Shown one piece after another: positions 34,026 through 43,081 of a stretch of DNA of 64,000 nucleotides (within the stretch, counting starts at the first letter, position 1; each line of letters opens with the position of its first letter). Source of the stretch: Sabethes cyaneus. Taxonomy: Eukaryota; Arthropoda; Insecta; Diptera; Culicidae. A program made the position numbers and the translations under genes. The notes under the pieces were generated by a model. The model was given only the letters and a program-made list of their open reading frames with translations. It did not search any database and was not told where the DNA came from. The stretch spans positions 136,871,907 to 136,935,906 of the forward strand of contig NC_071353.1 of the NCBI RefSeq assembly GCF_943734655.1, read 5' to 3'.

Positions 34026-34287
34026 GTGCACACCAAATCAATCCTTTCTTTTTACATACACGTTATTATTTTCCAAGCAAAATCCTACAAAAAGGAAGAC
34101 AAAAATGATAGAAAAAATTTTCTGCCGATTTTCTGAAATTTCATTGTTCGAATTTCCATTTCTGTTTTGTGTTAGAAGCGTTAACTCCACCCGAACACTT
34201 ATTTTTTTGCCCCTCGATTTTTCACGGCAATTTCCAAGGTGGGGGGGGGGGGTTGACAAAAACTTTAAAAACAATTTGCAATGGCCT

Positions 34288-35050
34288 TATTTATTAGTTA
34301 TTTATTGTACACCACATTGCGTTGTCTTTATTGGTCCTTTATGAGTTTTCTTCTTTTCCCTTTTGATTCTCTTTTTTCTGTTCCTTTTTCCTTTTCTCGT
34401 TTTCTCTTTTTCTTTCCATTTTCCCATTTTTTCCGTCACGTTTGTTTTTCTTTTTCTGTCTATATATCTAAATATCCTACATTATTCTAGTTTTCCCAAT
34501 TTTCTCTTGGTTGATTTCCTCTTTTCAGTTCCCTCTTTCTCTTCCTTTGCTGTCCCGTTTTCTACCCTGTTTAGTCCTAATTTGCCTCTTGTTTTTCTTT
34601 TCTCTTTTTCTTCCATTTTCGGCTGCCTCCTGTTTTTCGTTTTATCTCATTCCGTTATTTCTCTCCATTTTCCGCTTTTTGTGTTCTCGTTTCCTTATTT
34701 GTCTGCTCCCGTAATTTATCTTTCCCGTTTTGTTCTATTTATGTTCCGTTTTCCTCGCTTTCTGCCCAATTTGTGCTCATTTTCTTTCTAATTTTCCTTG
34801 TTTCTCTTCCATTTATTGTCCCTATCGGTCCAGTCTCCTCATTTTTGACCCTTTTTTGTTTTGTTTTTTCTTTTTATCTTCCGTTTTATTTTTTTAGTTT
34901 TTCTCTTTTTACGTTCCGTTTTTCGTTTCCGTTGTGTTACGATTTTTCTTTCGTTTTCCTTTTTTTTCGTGCCAGGTTTTCTTTTTTTCTCTTTTATGTT
35001 TTTCCTTTTTTCTATCTCGTTTGTCTAATTTTTGTTAAATTGTCATCGAA
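34288..35050. repeat. Pyrimidine-rich tract 2, continued
   Basis: The same T/C-rich degenerate text as 30742-32249, resuming after the inserted elements. It ends at TTGTCATCGAAAGGG. Confidence 0.82.
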
Positions 35051-36172
35051 AGGGATGAAGTGCAGTGCAGTCTACAGTACTCCTTGACTGTACATATAAT
35101 GGAATCTGTCCTCTTCAGCCTATAAAGAAATTCAAAATGTGCAAATCGCTTCCGAGAATATACTCGTCCACTCATGATTAATGATCTTGGCATAAAGTCT
35201 AATGGTATTACTCTCAACAAATACAGAGAAAACATAGATGAATCTTATCTTGATGCAGAATAAAAAATAACAGCAGTATGTCTAATTCAATATAGTGCAT
35301 TCTACTAAGCATACCAGCAGTGGAAGTACAGCCTTATCGCAAAGCCAAGGGGCCAACATCCTCCATTGAGCACACAATTTGTCAAGGTGTTGAAGCAGCA
35401 AATTGTAACAAATCACACCGAATTGAACATGACAACATGCTCGTCGCACCGCTCCACCGGTTTCGCACCTCCACCGGAAATCGGTCCAATTTACCGGATT
35501 AATACCGGGAAAACTGCATACCGACCGACCAATGTTGTTGTTACTGTTATCGAGCCCGGTCTGAAAGCAGTTCCATGTAGGATGTATGGCAAACAAGCCG
35601 GGGCCATTGTAACTGTTAACAATAAATCAAACCGCACAGGTTGAGTTCCCTGCGTCTGCCAACCGCTTCCGCTCACCTGGACGGACTGGTGCGGTGGAGC
35701 TCATCGACCTGCTGCGCGTATGTGTGAGTGTGAAATGCAAACAGCCATTGTGTCCCGGCATTGTTCTTCCGGTGTGCCACGCCACGCCATGCCAGCGCCA
35801 TCGCCATCGCCAAACCACAGTGTCAATGTTGTCGCACTCACTTTCTGCTCTACGCTGTGCCTTGTGTAAACACCGTTACCGGGTGGCGTGCGGTGCGGTG
35901 GTGTGAACTATTGCTTTTACTACACAGGATTTCAAGGTGTTCAAGGTAGGACAGAATGGCAACAGCTGTCATGTGCTTGGAAGTGCTTTCGATTGAGAGA
36001 ATTATTTATTGTTTAAAATAAAAACGGGAGCGGAGATTACCGATTTGGTTCGACGGATGTCGAACCTTGTCCTTTTCAATGTTTCATAATATGTACTTTA
36101 TCCTGAACCAATGATATGTGCTGGTTTAATTTTTCAACTGACGTTCCAATTTCCTTTTTTTTTGTCTTGCAG
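35051..36172. other. Intron 1 end; possible LINE C-terminal remnant at 35085-35270
   Basis: On the plus strand a reading with LMINDLGIKSNGITLNKYRE near 35175-35235 resembles the LHxDLGIKxxxxxI motif at the C-terminus of some LINEs, but the match is short and weak. From 35.6 to 35.95 kb the sequence is GC-richer and non-repetitive. The last 60 bp form the pyrimidine-rich 3' splice region of the coding exon. Confidence 0.35.
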
Positions 36173-36354
36173 AACCCAAAACTCGTTACTGGGCCATAGT
36201 TTGTCGTCCCACTGCTGGGAAAACGGATTCGACAGTAGAAGTGTTGACTTTTGCTCTCCAATCCGCTGTGCCCGTGCTGTGTGTCATCCGGTGCAACGGG
36301 CATGAACAATAGCTTCCCGATTTGGACCGCCGCACCGGCGGTTCGTGAATTGTA
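36173..36354 (+). other. 5' UTR part of the coding exon
   Basis: Begins after TTTTTTTTGTCTTGC-AG (acceptor at 36171-36172), a near-ideal 3' splice site, and runs to the ATG. An in-frame TGA at 36346-36348 closes the frame 6 bp before that ATG, so translation cannot start upstream in this exon. Confidence 0.7.
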
Positions 36355-36873
36355 ATGACCTTTGATGGTGCGTCGGCTGAAAGCAATCAATCATCGCTGC
36401 TGCGGAGTGAAAATGCATCCCGGCAGGAGAGTAATCTCTCGTCCTCTTCGATCGCTTCCAGCAGCGTCGGTGGTCTAGGTACGATCCAGCACATCCAGCA
36501 GGGAACTGCACTGTTCGGTGGCAAACAACCGACGACAACGACGACGGCATCAATCGGCCAGCTCGAATCAACGCAGCCCCGGCCGGCTTATCTGCGCTAT
36601 CGTGCCAGCGAATCTACAGCGGATGAATGCGAAAGGCGACAAAACCCAAATCCGCATCTTCTCGCGCGACAAGTGAATTGGAATTTTTACTCCGACTGCA
36701 AAGACGATTATCGGCGATCCGTGCAGGATATCTGCAACGGGACAGCCGGCCCCGGACATCCGTCATTCCCGTTGCTACCGCAAACGGAGGAAGCCCTCAA
36801 GCTGCTGCAGGAAATCGACGGGAACATTGCTGCCGTTGGAGGATTTGGTGAAAATGGATTCGGAATCCTGCTG
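36355..36873 (+). CDS. First coding exon of an unidentified host gene
   Basis: A 173-codon frame from ATG to a donor CTG|GTAAGTGAG in phase 0. If unspliced the frame would end 12 codons later. Reasons to believe it: a strong acceptor upstream, an in-frame stop before the ATG with G at -3, a consensus donor, balanced amino-acid use and GC-rich codons unlike the AT-rich surroundings. Residues 1-45 are Ser/Gly/Asn-rich (SNLSSSSIASSS), with TTTTT near residue 60, so likely disordered. Residues 85-173 look more structured, with QVNWNFYSDCKDDYRRS, a Pro-rich PGHPSFPLLPQ, a helix-like EEALKLLQEIDGN and a glycine-rich end (VGGFGENGFG). No signal peptide or membrane segment is seen. I do not recognise the family. 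It is most likely an N-terminal cytosolic or nuclear segment, with the rest encoded beyond the right edge. Confidence 0.75.
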
Positions 36874-37194
36874 GTAAGTGAGCTCAGCCGCGCGATAAGT
36901 CGCTTCAATTAAGAACTCTCGAATTGAATTGCGGGGTGATTGTTTTTATTAGACTTTCGTTTCTAACTTTTCGACATTTTGACAAAACGATTCTTCCCGT
37001 CCAAACCGCTGTGGTTTACTTCCGCTCTGCTGATTTCAATCAAAATTATCTGGTTGTAATCACTAGCGTGCCCAGATGTAAATAAAAGGTGGGGCACTAA
37101 ACCTTTTAGAATAATGTCCTGGCCTGGTAAAACGGACTAATCGTAGGATGGCGAATCTCTTATGACTATTTTAATTTAATATCACAAAAATACC

Positions 37195-37450
37195 GACCGA
37201 TTAGGTTGAAAACTTCGCATTGTCGGTTGCAATTGGACTTAAAATCAAAGTGTAAATTGCACTAGAAATTAGACTTGGAACTGAACTAAAAATTAAAATT
37301 GAAATTGAACTTGAAATCGGACTTGGCATTAGACATTAAATTAGGCTTGACTTTGGATTAATATGGCCTTCACAATGACATTGGGGAATAACTATTATTT
37401 AATTATTTAATTTAATTTCAGATTAGGGATTAAATTAGACTTGAATTCCC
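37195..37450. repeat. Degenerate TTGAAATTxGAC minisatellite, tract 2
   Basis: Roughly 12-bp words of the kind GAACTTGAAATC / GACTTGGCATTA, as in tracts 1 and 3. Preceded at 37068-37098 by GCCCAGATGTAAATAAAAGG then TGGGGCAC, a lead-in also found in degraded form before tract 1 (near 16700-16730). Confidence 0.75.
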
Positions 37451-38068
37451 AAATAACATTCTAAAACCGCGCGGTTTTATTTGAATTTTATAAAGGTTTT
37501 ATTGCGGTATGAAACATTACCTCTGGTTTTATCGTGGTGCTATGCAATACCAAGATGATACAAGTCAAAAACTATTTATAGCTACTGAAGTTTTTGGAGT
37601 GTCTTAGCAGAATTCGAAACCTAAATTAGATAAAAAAGAAAACTTTTCTTTTAATTTCAGGTACTTATAGCTAGCTATAAAATCATAATATAACTGTTAA
37701 TGGAACAGATTTACTGTGATTGGTTATAACCACAATAAATGTGGTTGGCTACGACACATATCTTATATACTTACTATAAGTGGGGCGTAGTAATACAATA
37801 TGGTGCACCAATCAAAGCTGATGTTTTTGCGGTTGCGTGTCAAACCGCAATGAGGTTGTTAGCTTTATGCAAAATTTTGATGGCCCGTTAATTTTAGCCA
37901 CTGATTATTCCAATATGCACGATAAAATTTAATAGGCATATGCTGCACAACTACGGAAATTGCTGAAACTATGTTAGTTCGGACATTTTATTATGGTAAT
38001 GGCGCTGTAAATCAAATCGAGTAGAATGATCTAACGGTAAAACTTAACCTTTTCTACTCACGGCAATA
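37451..38068. other. Unassigned repeat-like intronic DNA
   Basis: Contains CTGAAGTTTTTGGAGTGTCTTAG, split by me as CTGAAGTTTTT and GGAGTGTCTTAG, which resembles the flank of the foldback near 40490-40540. The start CCCAAATAACATTCTAAAAC looks like a transposon end, but the inverse was not found. Confidence 0.35.
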
Positions 38069-38445
38069 CACTGAAGTCGCTTTTTACGCGGTTTTTTTAC
38101 GCGACTATTTTTACGCGAATTTTGGAATTTACGCGATTTTTGACGCGAATTTCTGAATTTACGCGGTTTTTTTACGCGAATTTCGGAATTTACGCGATTT
38201 TCGGAATTTACGCGGTTTTTTTACGCGATTTTCGGAATTAACGCGGATGTGCTCAAAACGTTTTTTTGCGTAGTGTTGAAATCCATAGTTTTTTTACGCG
38301 AAATTTTGGTTTTTTACGCGAATTTTGAAATTTACGCGGTTTTTTACGCGATTTTCGGAATTACGCGGTTTTTTACGCGAATTTCGGAATTTACGCAGTT
38401 TTTTCTACGCGGGACGTATCCTTCGCGTAAAAAGCGACTTGAGTG
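38069..38445. mobile_element. TA-flanked MITE built of TTTACGCG repeats, copy 1
   Basis: The left end is TA|CACTGAAGTCGCTTTTTACG and the right end, inverted, is TA|CACTCAAGTCGCTTTTTACG. The inverted repeats match over 22 bp with one mismatch, and TA occurs on both sides (38067-68 and 38446-47). The interior is a degenerate tandem of TTTTACGCGAATTTCGGAAT-like units about 30 bp long. The CACT ends and TA target point to Tc1/mariner-type mobilisation. Noncoding. Confidence 0.88.
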
Positions 38446-38699
38446 TATATTTTCAAGTTCACAAAGCTGCCTGAGTGAGTTAGGTTTTTAAGCAGCAGGT
38501 ATCAGCATTTTTGGCCAGCATACCAGACCTCATGACCTGACACTTGAAGACCACCATAAAAACTTTCCGAATAGTGGGCTTCTTCATCGGAAGGAAGTTT
38601 TACGGTGGTCATCATCAAGTCAAGGTAAATTTCTAATGGAGCTCATAGTTTTATTAGCGGTTTCATGAAATTGATCTTGAAAACCACTAGAGAACACAT

Positions 38700-39286
38700 A
38701 ATATAATTTCTTCCAGTCCTGTTTTTCCATTTTTTGTTTGTAATTTTCTCCTTTTTTGTACCGTTTTATAGGTTTTTGTTTTCACTTTTCATTCGTTTTG
38801 CCACTCTTTCTTTCATTATCTTTTTTTATGCTCCATTTCCTTTTTTCAGTCCTGTTTTACCTTGTTTTTTACTAGATTTTTGTTATTTTTTGCCGTATTT
38901 TGACATTTTTACTTATTTTCTGTTTTTTTTTTCTTTTCAGTTTCCGTCTTTTTTAACTCCTTCATGTTTTCAGCTTCGTCGGTATATCTAATTATTGATG
39001 TATCAATAATTTTGCCTTTTTTAAACGAAATTTTTTGGGTTTCTTTTTTCCTTCCCTTTTTTATTTTCCGTTTTTTAACTTTTTCTTCTCAGCTGTTTTA
39101 CCTTCTTTTAATCCGTTTTGTCGGCTTTCCTTTTCCTCTTTATCTGCCCCATTTTGCCGCTTTTTGTCCTTTTATATACCTTTAGAAGTATTTTTTTCCG
39201 TTTTCGCATTTCGTCTATCGGTTTTCTGTTTTTTCTTTCTTCCTATTCTTCTTTTTTGTTTTTAGTTTTTCTTATTTTCTCTTAAG
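38700..39286. repeat. Pyrimidine-rich tract 3, left part
   Basis: T/C-rich plus strand, cut at 39287 by the TA-flanked MITE copy 2 and continuing after 43081. Confidence 0.82.
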
Positions 39287-39636
39287 TACACTGAAGTCGC
39301 TTTTTATGCGGTTTTTTAAGCGACTATTTTTACGCGAATTTTAGAATTTACGCGACTTTCGGAATTTACGCGGATGTGCTCAAAGCTTCTATTTTTTGCG
39401 TAGTGTTGAAATCCACAAAGTTTTTTTACGCGAAATTTTGGTTCTTTTTACGCGAATTTTGGAATTGAGGCGGGTTTTTTACGCGAATTTCGGAATTTAC
39501 GCGGTTTTGCCTTTCTACTATATAAATATATAGTATAAAGGTATAGAAATCACTCGAAAAACCGGAAATGGAAAGAAGGTCCTGCGGGCCGAATGTCATA
39601 TACCATTCGACTCAGTTTCGAAAACTGAGCATTTTC

Positions 39637-39694
39637 TGTGTGTGTGTATGTATGTGTGTGTGTGTGTATGTGTGTGTGTGTGTGTGTGTATGTG
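39637..39694. repeat. (TG)n microsatellite with TATG interruptions
   Basis: TG dinucleotides with occasional TATG. Part of the interspersed repeat that begins at 39508. Confidence 0.95.
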
Positions 39695-40227
39695 ACGCTT
39701 TTCAATCTCACTCACTTTTCTCGGAGATGGCTGTACCGATTTTTATGATCTTAGTGTCAAATGAAAGGTCTAGGTGTCCCATTGGTCGCTATTGAATTTC
39801 ATACTGATGGGACTTTTAGTTCAAAAGTTATGTATAAAAATACGAAAAATATGGGGCTTCATTATCTCATATGTCCTTCAACCGATTTGAACCAAATTGA
39901 TTGCATATGAAAGAGGAGCCTTGCAAACCCTTAACTTCCGAATTTCATGACGATTGGGCTTATAGTTTGAAAGTTACATAAAGAAATGTGAAAAAATTGT
40001 ATTTAAAACATATTTTTGTAACATATAAGCATTAATTAAATGTAAAGCATCACACGATTTATTATCATTTGAAAATTACTATTGAGATCTATCAAACGAA
40101 ACTGAGTTATTTAAAATCGGACGGTTCATTCAAAAGTTATTCAAACTTTAACACTTAAGCACCGTATATTAAACCGTTAAAACGTGTAAAATCAAAACAT
40201 TTCAATCAAATGTTGATTGTATTCAAT

Positions 40228-40428
40228 GTGTGTGATGTATGTGTGTATGTATGTATGTGTGTGCGTATGTATGTATGCATGTATGTATGTATGTATGTAT
40301 GTGTGTATGTATGTATGTATGTATGTATGTATGTATGTACGTATGTATGTATGTATGTATGTATGTATGTATGTATGTATGTATGTATGTGTGTATGTAT
40401 GTGTGTATGTATGCATATGTGTGTTTGT
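40228..40428. repeat. (TATG)n microsatellite
   Basis: About 200 bp of TATG tetranucleotides with TGTG and single-base interruptions. Long Cys/Met/Val/Tyr or His/Ile/Thr frames on both strands arise from it and are not genes. Confidence 0.97.
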
Positions 40429-40536
40429 GATGACAATTTGCAATTTTGAAATTTGCATTGAAATTCAAGGAGAGTGTGAAACATATCAATTGTCTGAAGT
40501 TTTTGAAGTCTCTTAGTGGAATGTGGAATACGAACT

Positions 40537-41167
40537 CTGAAATTAAAGAAAAGAAAAACCTTTTTCCGACTAAATTCCACTATTTAATATTTATTTGCGA
40601 CAGATACGTATATGCTTTGAAATAAGACACTGATGAAGCCTGCACGTTGTAGGAGAACTACGCATCTGTAGCAAATAAATATTAAATACAGTAGGATTTC
40701 GAATTTGGCAACAAATGCGTGTCGCCTATGTTGCCAAAATCGAAACCGTGCCAAAATCGAGACCCTTTTTGATATGACAAAATTGAATGTAAATGCATTG
40801 AAAATTGACTAAATGTTATTAAGCAACGATTGCAACCTTTTTCACAAAATCCGCCAAGACCTATCCATGCGGTGTAAGTAAGTTTTTGGTGACCTACGGT
40901 AAGACATAGTCCTACGGCAATAAAAATATTATTGTTCGAAACATTCTATGATTGCAAACGTTTTTCATGAACACACTTAGGGCAATATTTTTTCGTCATT
41001 TAAAGTAATGCGGAAACTGACTGATATTTAAACATACTTTTGGAAGTAAAATATTTTGTGTTGCCAAAAACGGATACTTTTGTTGCCAAAATCGAACCAT
41101 GCCAAATTCGAAATCCCATTGTAGTGGGATTCAATCGGAAAAAGTTTTTTCTTTTCTTTAATTTCAG
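40537..41167. mobile_element. Foldback element with long arms
   Basis: The left arm (40537-40609) runs CTGAAATTAAAGAAAAG, CTTTTTCCGACTAAATTCCA, CTATTTAATATTTATTTGCG. The right arm is its inverse but is split: 40661-40688 (CGCATCTGTAGCAAATAAAT..) and 41124-41167 (GTGGGATTCAATCGGAAAAA..CTTTAATTTCAG). Joined across the inserted MITE, the arms match over about 70 bp. The loop between the arms contains CTGATGAAGCCTGCACG. Noncoding. Confidence 0.8.
40689..41121. mobile_element. pogo-type MITE (TA target)
   Basis: The ends are CAGTAGGATTTCGAATTTGG and CCAAATTCGAAATCCCATTG, inverse with two mismatches. TA lies on both sides (40687-88 and 41122-23). CAGT ends and TA duplication fit the pogo/Tc1 group. 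The subterminal TTGCCAAAATCGAA word occurs repeatedly at both ends. 433 bp, no transposase. Removal restores the foldback arm exactly. Confidence 0.9.
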
Positions 41168-41929
41168 ATTTCGATTGTCATTTTCTTCACTTGCTGTAAC
41201 TAGCAATTAGACAAGAAAAGCAAAAAGCGAAGAAAAGCAGATAATTTAAGCATTTAGATATAGTGGTGTATAGGATTTAATATACTAATGGATTGAGTTT
41301 TCCAGATAAACTTATATAAATTACAAACAATTTTTGCGCATAGATAGATGCAATAGATGCTGTTTCCAATCAATAAATACTAGAGCTTAGAAATTTTATA
41401 TAAAAATAGGAGCAAAACATTGTACGGTAGTAATTTTGTACGATTTGTTTTCGTTAGTGACACTTTAAAAGACAGAAATCTTATGTCATGCATCATATTT
41501 CAATAAATAAATCGAATTGACAAGCACTGGAAATCACATCGATCATATTTCCCATTCTCAAGCATGTTTATGGCACAGCTTTAACGATGCGATCAAGCTA
41601 ATGACTATCTTTTCATGAAAGTACATTCAAAAGAAGCTTAAGTTTTGATTTTCATGCAAAATAATTATCTGAATGAGCGTCAGCTAAGAAATATTTCCAT
41701 TTCTCTTTTTTTATATCTAATGCTCTATTCAGTTATTTTTTCTAATTCAGATATATTGCAAAATTGAAGCCAAGCAAACTAATAGTAAAATTTTGAGATC
41801 AACAATTTTGTTGTAGATATTCTTTTTCTTCAAAATCGAAATATAATAATAATTTTTCTGAACTCTTGTTTTTCAAAGATGCTAACTTTTGAACGCATGG
41901 TATTAATATCAAAATATCAAAAAATCTGC
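41168..41929. other. Unannotated intronic DNA
   Basis: AT-rich sequence inside the 39.5-43.0 kb insertion complex; no domain or repeat ends recognised. Confidence 0.4.
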
Positions 41930-41931
41930 TA

Positions 41932-42586
41932 GGGTAAGCGCACCCTTAGTGGAGGTAGTACCAATAGTGGTGGTTCTTGAATAAAATACACCCTTTATGA
42001 GATAAAATGCAATTATTCTTCTAAATAACGTATATATATATTGTGCACCTGGGTTATACAGGCTCGCTTGAAATAAAAGTCTCTTCTCTTAGCGGTAAAA
42101 TTAGTATTCCACTGGTTTTGCTAAGATTTCCCGGTTAAAATTTAATTCTGCATAGCTACTGAAAAAGGTTTTGAATTTTATATCTTTCTGATATTATTTA
42201 TTTATGAATTTAAGAAATTTAAATTTTTGGAGCATATAGAGTAAGTACTTAATCTCATGCAAACAAGGCGTGCCAGTTAGTATAAATTTTTATTGTAGTA
42301 ATTGAATGTTTAATGTGTTGCCTCCATTCTAGTTCACGATGCCTCCACTCTAGGGACCTCGATATGAACCATACCACCACTATAGGCAAACCAATGATGG
42401 TTGAAAAAATCTTTCTCTTTAGCGAAATTCGAATGTTTAATGAATCCAATCGTCATTTTCAGTAAGATTAAGAATGTTTCAATCATATCGTGTGCGCGGG
42501 TCTGTATGTTTATCCTGATATCACTGTATTTTGACCAAAAAATTGGAATTTTACTACTAAATACACCACTACTGGTACGCTTACCC
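41932..42586. mobile_element. TA-flanked MITE with GGGTAAGCG ends
   Basis: The left end TA|GGGTAAGCGCACCC and the right end GGTACGCTTACCC|TA are inverse over the first 9-13 bp. The further word AGTAGTGGTG is shared inward with a gap. TA duplications lie at 41930-31 and 42587-88. It is 655 bp and noncoding, and lies inside the 39.5-43.0 kb complex. Confidence 0.78.
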
Positions 42587-43081
42587 TATGAACACATATT
42601 TCATATTGTCAGTTCAAAACAAGTTTCGTATGTGGCTCTAAGGCCTGAATGTTAAGGCTGTCTGTAGACCCGTATATATATATATTCATTCAGGTCTGCA
42701 AAAATTATCTTGTGTGTTTACATTATGTTTCTATAAATCACGTAAATGTTATAAAACTAAATAAGGTGTTCATAAAGTAACATAAATGATGCTTACAGGT
42801 ATTTCTGCACCCAAGGAAAGAAAATATAATTATTGTACGCAATACGTTGTGAATTTGACTGGCAAATAAGAATTTTGAGGAATACAGAACGGATATTTCA
42901 AAATATTGTCAAGTTAATTAGAGATGTTCCTGAGAAATTAAATAGTGATTATTGTGGCAGTAGAAAGGCTAGGTCACGCCGCTAGGTGGATTAATTCGGG
43001 TTTTTTTACGTTAATTTCGGAATTTACGCGGTTTTGATTTAAGCGAGACGTATCCTTTGCGTAAAAAACGACATGAGTGTA

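Larger units (their letters stand above)
32250..34287. mobile_element. Outer inverted-repeat element
   Basis: The left end AGGCCATTACAAATATTTTA continues TAAAGTTTTTGTC. The inverted right end reads AGGCCATTGCAAATTGTTTT then TAAAGTTTTTGTC. The arms are about 34 bp with a few mismatches, each followed inward by a G-run or its complement. Flanks are TTATTTTATT and TATTTATTAG, so an 8-bp duplication is possible but imperfect. It interrupts the pyrimidine tract and is itself interrupted by the element at 32404-34025. Confidence 0.65.
5361..36172 (+). other. Putative intron 1 (30.8 kb)
   Basis: Bounded by GTGAGT at 5361 and by a T-rich tract plus TTGCAG ending at 36172. A plausible branch region (CAACTGAC) lies near 36135. 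Most of the interval is transposon and simple-repeat sequence, listed separately. If the first exon belongs to another transcript, this interval is partly intergenic. Confidence 0.4.
39508..42990. mobile_element. Inserted repeat complex with GCCTTTCTACT ends
   Basis: Begins GCCTTTCTACTATATAAATA and near its right side has AGTAGAAAGGC (42959-42970), an 11-bp inverted repeat; about 20 further bases (to GTGGATTAATTCGG) precede the return of MITE text. The left 550 bp carry CGGGCCGAATGTCATATACC, a TG microsatellite and CTCGGAGATGGCTGTACCGA, a text I associate with a very common Aedes interspersed repeat. Exact outer ends and duplication are unresolved. It contains the foldback, pogo-type MITE and TA MITE listed below. 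Confidence 0.6.
39289..43079. mobile_element. TA-flanked TTTACGCG MITE, copy 2, split by a 3.5-kb nest
   Basis: The left end TA|CACTGAAGTCGCTTTTTATG lies at 39287-39308. The right end ..GCGTAAAAAACGACATGAGTG|TA lies at 43060-43081; the outer CACT..AGTG ends and TA duplication match copy 1. MITE sequence is present only at 39289-39507 and about 42991-43079, together some 310 bp against 377 bp for copy 1. The intervening sequence is foreign and is listed next. Confidence 0.85.

Noticed and set aside
40190..40516. Frames of alternating Cys/Met/Val/Tyr and His/Ile/Thr/Tyr on both strands
   Set aside because: Direct translation of the (TATG)n microsatellite.
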